This document shows, piece after piece, positions 1-8,109 of a stretch of 64,000 nt of DNA. The notes under the pieces are model-generated. The model ran no database searches. It had not been told where the DNA came from and saw nothing but the letters and a program-made list of their open reading frames with translations. Origin of the DNA: Asticcacaulis currens (GTDB lineage: Bacteria; Pseudomonadota; Alphaproteobacteria; Caulobacterales; Caulobacteraceae). Numbering within the stretch: position 1 is the first letter of the stretch; every line of letters starts with the position of its first letter. A program made the position numbers and the translations under genes. The DNA is taken from contig NZ_JAQQKW010000001.1 of the NCBI RefSeq assembly GCF_028550395.1, positions 1 to 64,000 on the forward strand, in the 5' to 3' direction.

Positions 1-641
1 CCCGCATTCTTGCTGTCAAACGCCTGACTTGCGTTCGTTACGCTGTCAGAGCCCTTCAGACCCGTGACACTAACCGTGCCAGACGAGGCCGTCGTCGCAT
101 CATAGGTCTTTTGATCCGATCCCGCCGTCAGCGTCAGAGCCGCCTTATCGATCTGACCTGAAGCGGTCTGAGTGGTCACCGTGTAGTTGCCACCATTATT
201 GCCGTCGTTCAGCGTATAGCCCGTCACGGTGAGTGTGCGGCCACCCGCATTCTTGCTGTCAAACGCCTGACTTGCGTTCGTTACGCTGTCAGAGCCCTTC
301 AGACCCGTGACACTAACCGTGCCAGACGAGGCCGTCGTCGCATCATAGGTCTTTTGATCCGACCCCGCCGTCAGCGTCAGAGCCGCCTTATCGATCTGAC
401 CCGAAGCGGTCTGAGTGGTCACCGTGTAGTTGCCACCATTATTGCCGTCGTTCAGGGTGTAGCCCGTCACGGTGAGTGTGCGGCCACCCGCATTCTTGCT
501 GTCAAACGCCTGACTTGCGTTCGTTACACTGTCAGAGCCCTTCAGACCCGTGACACTAACCGTGCCAGACGAGGCCGTCGTCGCATCATAGGTCTTTTGA
601 TCCGACCCCGCCGTCAGCGTCAGAGCCGCCTTATCGATCTG
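1..641 (-). repeat. Tandem 243-bp (81-aa) YDG-type repeats in the adhesin gene
   Basis: Copies begin at 1, 244 and 487 with an exact 243-bp period, so the reading frame is kept. The first two are complete; the third is near identical to position 641 and then diverges into a different domain end. Copies 1 and 2 differ at four bases, and copy 3 differs from copy 2 at one base over 155 bp. The array probably continues past the left edge. Each unit encodes phrases such as KTYDATTASSGTVSV and GYTLNDGNNGGNYTV, typical of stalk-forming repeats in FHA-like adhesins. Confidence 0.93.
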
Positions 642-3600
642 TCCGACTTGAGCCGTCGCCGTGGTTGCAATCAGTCTGTAGTTGTTGGGGTTCGAAGTGA
701 GGGTTATCCCAGTGGCGGTCACCCCTTTCGAAACGCCGGCGTTCTGATCGTCAAATTCTGCGCCCGAGAAAGAGAGTGAGACCGTATCATTTTGCGAAAG
801 AAGCGTGCCCCCGCTCACCGAAAGGTTCGAAATATCCGCCGCCACACCCGCGTCATAGGTTTTGCGAGCGCTACCGGAGAGCGTTGGGGTTAACGTGGCC
901 TCATAGGCAAAAACAAAGTGGTTGCCCGTGGGGACGACGCTCGCAAATGTCGCCTGAGTAAAATCAAAGGCATCGTTATAATAGTTTACGGCGCTAAGGC
1001 CGTTGTAGGTGTTAATGGGCAATTGCCCTAAGCGATCCGATGGATCTTGGGTATAGACAATAAATGACGTGCCAGCAGACAGCGCTGACGCACCCGCGGT
1101 ATTCAAAAGACGACCATTAGCGGCCAGCAGAATGGATTGCGTAGTCGAAATGGGAGCGTTCAGATTGATGTCGCCGTTGGTGGCGATCGCACGCACCTGG
1201 CTAAGCGGACTGATACCCCCTATCGGCGCATTTATTGTGAGGGCCGCTCCGCGAACGGTCAGACTGTGGGCGCCATCAATACGTCCGTTGAAGGTAAGCG
1301 TTCCCACGCCCGAATTAATCGAGGCGTCAGAGGCGAGCGTGATGGGACTGGAAAAGGTTGTGTCACCGTTTGCCACAACATCGCTCGCCACCGTAATGCC
1401 GGAGGATGCTAAAACGCTCAAGCCGCCGCCAAAAGAGCTGGCGGTATCGAAACGGAACGCGCCAGTTGATGTGATTTTCGTAAGGACGCCGTCGGTCTGG
1501 GTGACAGCCGGCGCATTTGCACCGAAGACGCTTTGAAGGAATGAGGACAGCCCGCTAAACGTCGTTTGGCTCGTTGTCAGATTGGAAACGCCGGCTTCAA
1601 CACTTCCGCCTTGTACCCGATTTCCCGTAACCGAGGGGTTGGTCGTATAGGCATACCCCGTGGCCACCTGCTGACCGGCGCCAGACTGAGATAGCCCGAG
1701 AGCAGAAAGCCCGTTGAGCGATGAAGGGCTCACCTGTATATAGAACTGACCATCGGCACCTACCGAGCCGGAGCCCAGGATGTTTCCTCCGGCGAAGGCA
1801 TTCACCGTCGAACCCTTAGCTCCCGCTGCGCCAGGAGTGCTTACAGACCCCGTGATTGCTTTCACGCCCGTCGGATTGAGCGAACGAAGGTAAGGATAAA
1901 GCCCGCTACCCGTCCCCCATACGGCTCCGTCGAAGCCTGAGAACAAAGCTCCACTTTGAAGCGTGCCTCGGTTGAGCCCCATAATAGCGATCATGCTCCA
2001 GGGATTGTAAGTCGCACCAATGGCCTGGTTCGTCCCGGAGTTCGTCACGTCCCAGTAGGAATCGACAATGCCAAGCGTGTTGTCGTAACTACCGAACAGG
2101 CCGCCCACCATATCGTTACCGGAAACATAACCGGTTGCGTAGACACCCTTGATAAAGCCAAATCCCCAGAATAAGTCACCGACCAGACCGCCTACTCGTG
2201 ACGACCCAAACACGGCACCGGTGGCATAGGAGTTTGCCATTGGAATCCGGAAAATGCGACCGATCAGGCCGCCAACGGCGGATCCAGACGCATAGACAGA
2301 GCCTGTCGCGTAGGTTCGGTTTATGTCTGTGAAGCTCGAATAACCGATGAGGCCACCAACGTCGCTATTTGCGCCATAGATATTGCCTGTAGCAAAGCTG
2401 TCTTTGACTTCGCCTCCGTTTGTATAGCCTACCAAGCCACCAATCTGAACGCCGTTTGCGTTCGAGGTGACGCTACCGGTTGCATAGCTAAAACTCACCG
2501 CGCCGAAGGTGCTATATCCGGCTAATCCACCAAGCGTATGACGGCCAGTTACATTCCCGGAAGCGTGGGAGTAACCGATCCACCCGCCGTTACTTCCGAC
2601 CAGTCCTCCCACACCGTCGAGACCAGTTACATCGATCGTGCTTGTCACCCCCCAAATGACCCCAGAATTTTGAGACACAAGGCTGCCCACTGTCGTCAGA
2701 TCTGGCATGTAAATGCGGCCAGAGATGCTGAGATCGCGAATGACGCCTGTATTGACCTGGAATATCGCACGCGAATAGTTTTGGTCTGGAGAAAAGTTTA
2801 TATTGTAAATAGAATGACCTAGGCCTGTGAGCACGCGATCGAATAGAAGGGCCCCGCCCGAAATATTTTCAAAATTTATATCCCTCGATAGCGCGCAGTA
2901 GCTGCAGTTCGAGGCCATCAGGTCTTGGGCATTATGGATAAGTGTATAAAGGTTCCCGTTGATGAAAATGTCTGCGCCATTGGGCGTTAGGGATTTTCCC
3001 TCGGAAAATAAATAATTTCCTCTGTTGTTGAAGCCACGGCTGACGGACTCTTCTACCTCAAGCGCGATGGTTGCCCCGCTCGTTCCCGCTACATTGGCAT
3101 TGAACACGACCATCTTGTCCGAAGCCAGCTTGAGAGTGGTATGGCTGCCAATCGTGATATCACGGTCAATGGACAAGGTTCCGCCCGTAGCACCTATGGT
3201 TGCCACTCCACCGAGATTCGGTGTGGCGTCGATTGAGAAATCACCGAGGCCGAAAAGCGCGAAACCGTTGTACTGAAACGCCGATTGAACCGTTGCATCC
3301 AAGCTGCCAAATGCATCGGCCGAGCGGAAAAACATCGAGGTATCAACGTCAGAATAGCGGGCGGCTGAAGTAAAATATCTTAGTGAGCCGGCGCGCAGAT
3401 TGAGACTTTTGGGCGAGATGGCGGATACGTCCACATCGGCAAAGCCCGCGGCGATCAAATTACCCGGATCGTTTAGATCCTCTTCGGTGACGCCGACACT
3501 GCCCGATAAGGAAGATTTTGCCAAAGCCATATAGTAATAGCCATTGGCGCCCGATAGGACGGAACCTGACGAGATGCCGGAGTTATAGAGGCTAATCTGA

Positions 3601-5939
3601 CGCCCCGCCGACTTATCAGACGCAAAGCCCGCGACCACGATCTGTCCATTGGGAAAGAACGACTTCAGGTAGGGGTAGAGACCATCCTCAGCGGTGAAGT
3701 AGGTCATATCCATCGAGTTTGCGAAGCTCGCGGACTGCAGGCTTGATGTGTCGAGCGCGTAACCTATATCCGGGCTCAGCCCCGTTGTAGCTGGGTCATA
3801 AAAAGCGCCTGAAAAATAAACGTCGTCCGATCCCGAAATACCGCCAACATATTGAGCGCCTGTGACAAGACCTGTGACAACGGCATCATAAGTGCCCCCG
3901 CCATCCGTTCCGGAAACCCCGCCAACGCGCTCGCGGCCTTTAACAGGGGCTGAGACGACGACTGCGTGAATAGTCCCGTTATTGTTTCCTGCGAGGCCTC
4001 CTACCTGGTCGGCGAAAGATGCATTCACACGTCCGGCAGAAACGCTGTTATAAATCTCTCCGTTATTCTGACCGGCAAGCCCGCCAATGTACTGGCTTTG
4101 CCCTTCGACTGACGTCCTGGAGTAGACATTTTTAATGAGCCCATTGTTGATGCCTGCTACCGCACCCACGAAGCTGTCACCGCTCACGATACCTTCGTTG
4201 AAGACAAGATCGCGAAGGGTGCCTGAGGTCTCACTGACAAAGCCAACGGGCTGCGAGGTGTCAGCAATGTTGAGATTGTTGATAGAGTGTCCGAGGCCCG
4301 TCAACGTGCCAGAGAATGATTGAACTAAGGATTGCGACAGAGGACCCGACAGGGTGAGGTCATTGGCCAGAGCAAAAGCGTCACTCGAACCGTTCAGGTT
4401 AGAGAGATCAGCCACGTCATAAACGAGCGCGTAGTTCGTACCATTTATCGAAAGCCCGCCACCGTTGGCACCCGAATAGGTAAGCGATTTGCCAAGCGCA
4501 AAACTGTAATCTCCATATTGTGTGAGAAGCTCAAGAGCGCCGGCACCGTCTATGATGAGATTAGCGTTTATGCGGATGGCGTTAAATGCATCCAATGTGA
4601 GCGTGTTAGCGCTCCCCCACCTGATATCCGCGTCAACAATGATATCGCCTTGTCCCTCTCGCGCGACGCCAGGGCCACTGGCCGTGGAGGATGTCGTCTG
4701 GACAACGACATTTGTACTGAGAAGGTTTGCCTCGATAGTGGAGGCGGCATCTGCGTCTATGGTGATGTCTTCCGGGTCGATTAGCCAGGTCCCTGACTTT
4801 GCGCCTGCCGTGTCGATCAGGGCACCATTGTAGTTGACGCTGTGGCCGGAGGTTTCGATAAAGCCGCCCCTTTTCGCTCCGCGAGCGACCGCCTTGGCGT
4901 TAAAGCGCAGATCTCCGCCGTGCATGTCGGCAATGACCTTTATCTGCCCACCCTGCTCGACACCGGATGCCTCCAAAAGCGCCGTGTCGGACACGAGGAT
5001 GGATTTGCCGGTGATATCAATTTGCCCCCCCGACGATTCTCCTGTGGCCGTCAAGGTCGTGTCTTTAATCTCAACCTGGCCGCCGGAGGCACTGAGGAAA
5101 ATGCGTCCGTCGCGCTGGGTCACGCCGGTGGCGCGGATCAGGCCCTGGGTGTTCCCCGCCAAGGCATAAATGTTGCCGCCCTCCGATCGCAGTTCGGCCG
5201 TTACCGCTTCGATCAGACCCGTTTGCGAAACGGTCGTTTGGCTTCCCCCTGCAAGAACGAGGAAGCGCCCACCCGCAAGCTCGGTGTCGCGCATCAGTAT
5301 CCGGCTGCCTGCAATTAAACCCGCATTGCCTTTGGGGGCGTTAAGGGAACCTTCGTTTCGAACCTGAGCGGCTAAGAGTGCAACATTCCCGCCGAGAGAG
5401 CCGACCTCACCGAGATTAATAACGGAGGCAAAGGTCTCGCCTGAAAAGGTCTTATCGCCCCCTGAAAGAAAATCCGAGTTCGAAATGCCAAGCGTGGAGG
5501 CAACAAAGTCACCGCCGACGCGTACGGTTCCGGATTTACCGATGATGACGCCATTGGGGTTGATCAGGTAAACAGAACCCGTCGACGATAAAAGCCCGTC
5601 TATGGTGGACAGGTTCGCCCCTGTCACCCGATTGAGGGTGGCCCCGGAGCCATTTTGGAAGTCGACCGATTTCCCCTCACCGATCGAAAAATCAGACCAG
5701 TTAATTATGGCTTTGTCGGTCGACTGGCGAACAACCATGGTCGGCCCCTGCGAGCTTATATCCGCAACGCCGGCAACTACGTCGCCGCCACTTGGCAGAC
5801 TTTGGGCCAGAACCGGTATTGAAATGGCCTCGCCAACCGCAAAGACAGCGACCAGAAAGGTCGTGCCTGTGAGCCATCGTCTTAAGCTCGCGTTCTGGCG
5901 AGACGTGTTCGGACGGACGGAGAGGATCGATTCAGACAT
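1..5939 (-). CDS. Giant filamentous-haemagglutinin-like (two-partner secretion) adhesin, N-terminal 1979 codons; 3' end outside window
   Basis: Reading the minus strand from ATG at 5939 gives a signal peptide of about 46 residues (hydrophobic stretch near residues 22-45, cleavage probably after VLA before QSLPSGG). A haemagglutination-activity/TPS domain follows at about residues 48-190 with the hallmark NPNG at 127-130 (NPNGVIIG). Such domains guide export through a TpsB outer-membrane pore; no TpsB gene is seen here. Two GLUG-type blocks (repeated VGGLxG phrases) lie at roughly residues 600-715 and 1100-1315, each followed by a GLYPYL segment. The part nearest the left edge is a tandem array of 81-aa YDG-type repeats. 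Spot checks at 701, 2192, 3700 and 5561 are all in one frame, and I saw no stop in the stretches translated. Probably a surface adhesin; partner, length and C-terminus are unknown because the gene is cut. Confidence 0.9.
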   Translation of the reverse strand, partial: MSESILSVRPNTSRQNASLRRWLTGTTFLVAVFAVGEAISIPVLAQSLPSGGDVVAGVADISSQGPTMVVRQSTDKAIINWSDFSIGEGKSVDFQNGSGATLNRVTGANLSTIDGLLSSTGSVYLINPNGVIIGKSGTVRVGGDFVASTLGISNSDFLSGGDKTFSGETFASVINLGEVGSLGGNVALLAAQVRNEGSLNAPKGNAGLIAGSRILMRDTELAGGRFLVLAGGSQTTVSQTGLIEAVTAELRSEGGNIYALAGNTQGLIRATGVTQRDGRIFLSASGGQVEIKDTTLTATGESSGGQIDITGKSILVSDTALLEASGVEQGGQIKVIADMHGGDLRFNAKAVARGAKRGGFIETSGHSVNYNGALIDTAGAKSGTWLIDPEDITIDADAASTIEANLLSTNVVVQTTSSTASGPGVAREGQGDIIVDADIRWGSANTLTLDAFNAIRINANLIIDGAGALELLTQYGDYSFALGKSLTYSGANGGGLSINGTNYALVYDVADLSNLNGSSDAFALANDLTLSGPLSQSLVQSFSGTLTGLGHSINNLNIADTSQPVGFVSETSGTLRDLVFNEGIVSGDSFVGAVAGINNGLIKNVYSRTSVEGQSQYIGGLAGQNNGEIYNSVSAGRVNASFADQVGGLAGNNNGTIHAVVVSAPVKGRERVGGVSGTDGGGTYDAVVTGLVTGAQYVGGISGSDDVYFSGAFYDPATTGLSPDIGYALDTSSLQSASFANSMDMTYFTAEDGLYPYLKSFFPNGQIVVAGFASDKSAGRQISLYNSGISSGSVLSGANGYYYMALAKSSLSGSVGVTEEDLNDPGNLIAAGFADVDVSAISPKSLNLRAGSLRYFTSAARYSDVDTSMFFRSADAFGSLDATVQSAFQYNGFALFGLGDFSIDATPNLGGVATIGATGGTLSIDRDITIGSHTTLKLASDKMVVFNANVAGTSGATIALEVEESVSRGFNNRGNYLFSEGKSLTPNGADIFINGNLYTLIHNAQDLMASNCSYCALSRDINFENISGGALLFDRVLTGLGHSIYNINFSPDQNYSRAIFQVNTGVIRDLSISGRIYMPDLTTVGSLVSQNSGVIWGVTSTIDVTGLDGVGGLVGSNGGWIGYSHASGNVTGRHTLGGLAGYSTFGAVSFSYATGSVTSNANGVQIGGLVGYTNGGEVKDSFATGNIYGANSDVGGLIGYSSFTDINRTYATGSVYASGSAVGGLIGRIFRIPMANSYATGAVFGSSRVGGLVGDLFWGFGFIKGVYATGYVSGNDMVGGLFGSYDNTLGIVDSYWDVTNSGTNQAIGATYNPWSMIAIMGLNRGTLQSGALFSGFDGAVWGTGSGLYPYLRSLNPTGVKAITGSVSTPGAAGAKGSTVNAFAGGNILGSGSVGADGQFYIQVSPSSLNGLSALGLSQSGAGQQVATGYAYTTNPSVTGNRVQGGSVEAGVSNLTTSQTTFSGLSSFLQSVFGANAPAVTQTDGVLTKITSTGAFRFDTASSFGGGLSVLASSGITVASDVVANGDTTFSSPITLASDASINSGVGTLTFNGRIDGAHSLTVRGAALTINAPIGGISPLSQVRAIATNGDINLNAPISTTQSILLAANGRLLNTAGASALSAGTSFIVYTQDPSDRLGQLPINTYNGLSAVNYYNDAFDFTQATFASVVPTGNHFVFAYEATLTPTLSGSARKTYDAGVAADISNLSVSGGTLLSQNDTVSLSFSGAEFDDQNAGVSKGVTATGITLTSNPNNYRLIATTATAQVGQIDKAALTLTAGSDQKTYDATTASSGTVSVTGLKGSDSVTNASQAFDSKNAGGRTLTVTGYTLNDGNNGGNYTVTTQTASGQIDKAALTLTAGSDQKTYDATTASSGTVSVTGLKGSDSVTNASQAFDSKNAGGRTLTVTGYTLNDGNNGGNYTVTTQTASGQIDKAALTLTAGSDQKTYDATTASSGTVSVTGLKGSDSVTNASQAFDSKNA

Positions 5940-6425
5940 GGAATGCTCTTTTTCTAAAAGCTCAGGTCTGAAGGTATAAAGTTACGTACCTTTCTTTATA
6001 GTTAAGGAAAATTTCCCAAGTGTTTCAACGCGCTGTTAACCTGTTAAGAGCGCTCAAGCGCACGCAGCTATTGGCATTTTCTGGGTACCGGATATCGATG
6101 AGGGGCGCAACGCAGTGGGCAAGCGGGCCGTGTTGGATTTGCGGGCGCAGGTCGTTGGGGCCGCTTGAAAGATTTCCACCATGGGACGCGTCAGGCTGAT
6201 TTGAAACCCATTGGCTTTTATTGAAACCTTGAAAGATGCCCGCCTCAGACGTTTCAAAGGTTCGGTGCATCGCTTGTCGGCGGGAATGAACCCGATGTCG
6301 GTCTGCCAGGACGAACAGGATCGGGTGCATCAAGGTTTGGGCCCATCATACCGCCAGTGCGTGAGACGTGCCGTGACGTTTTGGAAGCGTCAAACGTCAC
6401 GTCCCGCCAGTTGAGGAGCTTTCTT
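5940..6425. other. Intergenic region upstream of the adhesin gene
   Basis: This 486-bp gap separates the adhesin start from the end of the next minus-strand gene. It must carry the adhesin promoter and leader; an AT-rich stretch lies at about 5960-6015. Short open frames on both strands (for example 6025-6333 minus) have no recognisable family, no ribosome binding site and mixed composition, so I do not call them genes. Confidence 0.5.
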
Positions 6426-6896
6426 TCAATTGTCTGTTTCTGACGGCTCGCCGAGAAGCGTGTCGACATAGTCAAGCAGCCCCATAAGCTTATCATCACA
6501 ATTTGTCCTGCCCGCCTCTTTCGTAGTGGAGGCGGGAAGCTCCAGTAAGGAGCGCCAGCATTCGCCCCTTCCCTCGCACAAAGAATTTGACATCTTCACG
6601 CCGCTCTCTTCAGCCCTGGCAAGCTCATCTTCCTGCGCCCCCATGTGTTCGAGGGATACGCGCAACAATGTTTTGTACCCCTCATAGTGTTTTGGATCGA
6701 GCACAGTTTTGCAGGCTTCGTTGAGGCCAAGGCCTACGATTATTGTATCGTACGCCTCCTGAAAATCTTTATCACTGATGTGAGGGTTTGAGGTACGTGG
6801 GCTCGCCGCCGGTTGGGTGGGGGACTGCGCGTGCAGATGCAATGGCGCACTCATACACAAAAGCGCCAATGCAAGGGTGGATGCGATTGATCTCAT
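6426..6896 (-). CDS. Secreted protein of unknown function, 156 aa
   Basis: The protein opens with a clear signal peptide (about residues 1-23, cleavage near HLHA before QSPTQP), followed by a Pro/Ala/Ser-rich linker and a mainly helical, acidic domain with four cysteines (in EACKTVL, NSLCEGRGECW and TNCDD) that could form disulfides. I do not recognise the family. It starts 15 bp after the stop of the gene at 6912-7982 on the same strand, so the two are very likely co-transcribed, the larger one first. A periplasmic or extracellular role beside a surface adhesin is inferred from the signal peptide only. Confidence 0.75.
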   Translation of the reverse strand: MRSIASTLALALLCMSAPLHLHAQSPTQPAASPRTSNPHISDKDFQEAYDTIIVGLGLNEACKTVLDPKHYEGYKTLLRVSLEHMGAQEDELARAEESGVKMSNSLCEGRGECWRSLLELPASTTKEAGRTNCDDKLMGLLDYVDTLLGEPSETDN

Positions 6897-6911
6897 GTCT
6901 GTCTCCCAGTG

Positions 6912-7982
6912 CTAAAGGCCAGACTTAAGCTTGGTCGTAGCGGCCCGCGAAACGCTCTTTAGCGCCACCGTCACGTCCCGTTCCCAGATGGTCGGATCCA
7001 CCTTGACGGCAAAGGATTGCGATTTGCTCATGCCAACGCCAGTGAGAAGGCTGAGTGCATTACCTGCGATTTCCGAGCGCTTTTGACCGACCGTTTTATT
7101 GTCTTCAGCAGCCAAGATCGCGCGGCTGTCAATCATCAGTGGGGCCTGAAGCTCAAGACGCATGCGGTTTTGAGGATCCGTCATGGTTGCCTTCGCCTCG
7201 GGCGTGATCAGGAAGAGCTGGGTCGCCTGGGGTTTGATCAAAAGGCCAAACTCGGCTCCTGTTTTGGCTTTGGACGCGAACACACTCAGCCCCCGGCGAT
7301 CGCTCGCTGACAGGGTTGCAAAATCAACAACCGCTCGAAGTCCAACGACCGCGGCGCCGGACTGGTTCAATAGATCGGCCTCCTTGCGCACAATTTGGGC
7401 ATTGCCGGCAGCCGTCATTGAACCGCCGCCCGCCAGTTCGGGAAGCATGGTGGGCAAAAAGTAGAAGTTCATCCCTGTTGGGGAATAGAATTGTGAACGA
7501 ACCGAGTTTAGCCCTTTGACCATCTGCCCCGATGGTTTGCCGGCAGCCATAATGTCATTGAAAGCGGGAAAGGATTTGGCAGCTTCCGGGCGGATAACTT
7601 CAAGGCCCGCTGCCTCAAGGTCGGCAATGAAGGCCGCAAACACCTCGTCGGTAATGGCCTGCATCTGTGCGTTCGTCGGCCCTTCTAGTTCGACAGAGGT
7701 ACGTGAATGCGCGCCACCGCCTCCGGTGGCGTTTGCTTGGGCGTCCTGGACGAACTGAATCTGGAAGAAGGGTATGATGACCCTCTTTACACCTTTGGCG
7801 CCGTTGGTCGGGTTGACCCAGAACAAGGCATTGCCATCGATGGCCTCACTCGCATCAGGATCAAACATGACAGGCTTTTGCAGTGGTGCGACTTTTTCTC
7901 CTGAAGCAAACGCGGTTTGCGCCCCCCCCGCGACACCAAGGAGGAGGGCCAGGCCAAGGGCGGACAAATGCTTTCTATTCAT
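6912..7982 (-). CDS. Secreted protein of unknown function, 356 aa
   Basis: A typical Sec signal peptide (residues 1-26, ending AFA before SGEKV) precedes a soluble alpha/beta-looking protein without transmembrane segments or lipobox. There is a Gly-rich stretch near residue 87 (TGGGGAHSRT). I do not recognise the family or any catalytic motif. It is the first gene of a two-gene minus-strand unit with 6426-6896 and is divergent from the two-component system at 8110, with only 127 bp between them, so the sensor system could control it; that is inference. Confidence 0.78.
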   Translation of the reverse strand: MNRKHLSALGLALLLGVAGGAQTAFASGEKVAPLQKPVMFDPDASEAIDGNALFWVNPTNGAKGVKRVIIPFFQIQFVQDAQANATGGGGAHSRTSVELEGPTNAQMQAITDEVFAAFIADLEAAGLEVIRPEAAKSFPAFNDIMAAGKPSGQMVKGLNSVRSQFYSPTGMNFYFLPTMLPELAGGGSMTAAGNAQIVRKEADLLNQSGAAVVGLRAVVDFATLSASDRRGLSVFASKAKTGAEFGLLIKPQATQLFLITPEAKATMTDPQNRMRLELQAPLMIDSRAILAAEDNKTVGQKRSEIAGNALSLLTGVGMSKSQSFAVKVDPTIWERDVTVALKSVSRAATTKLKSGL

Positions 7983-8057
7983 ATATAGGGTCTTTCTCGT
8001 CAGTTGAGGACGTCGTTCGCAGGGCGAGCAAAACTAAGTGGGGGCCAAGCGCACTGT

Positions 8058-8077
8058 CACCCTCTGAACGGAGGGTG
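8058..8077. promoter_or_regulatory. Inverted repeat in the divergent promoter region
   Basis: CACCCTC and GAGGGTG form a perfect 7-bp inverted repeat with a 6-bp spacer, between the start of the secreted-protein unit (7982, minus) and the histidine kinase start (8110, plus). No U-tract follows on either strand, so an operator is more likely than a terminator. A candidate binder is the neighbouring NarL-type regulator, but nothing in the sequence proves it. Confidence 0.4.
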
Positions 8078-8109
8078 TCCGTCAAATAAAGTACCGGTCT
8101 CGGGCCGGG

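Noticed and set aside
1-641. CRISPR or non-coding satellite repeats
   Set aside because: The 243-bp units are a multiple of three, translate into conserved protein repeats within a continuous frame and have no spacer structure.
6025-6333. 102-codon minus-strand frame upstream of the adhesin
   Set aside because: No ribosome binding site, no family resemblance, several overlapping alternative frames on both strands; treated as intergenic.
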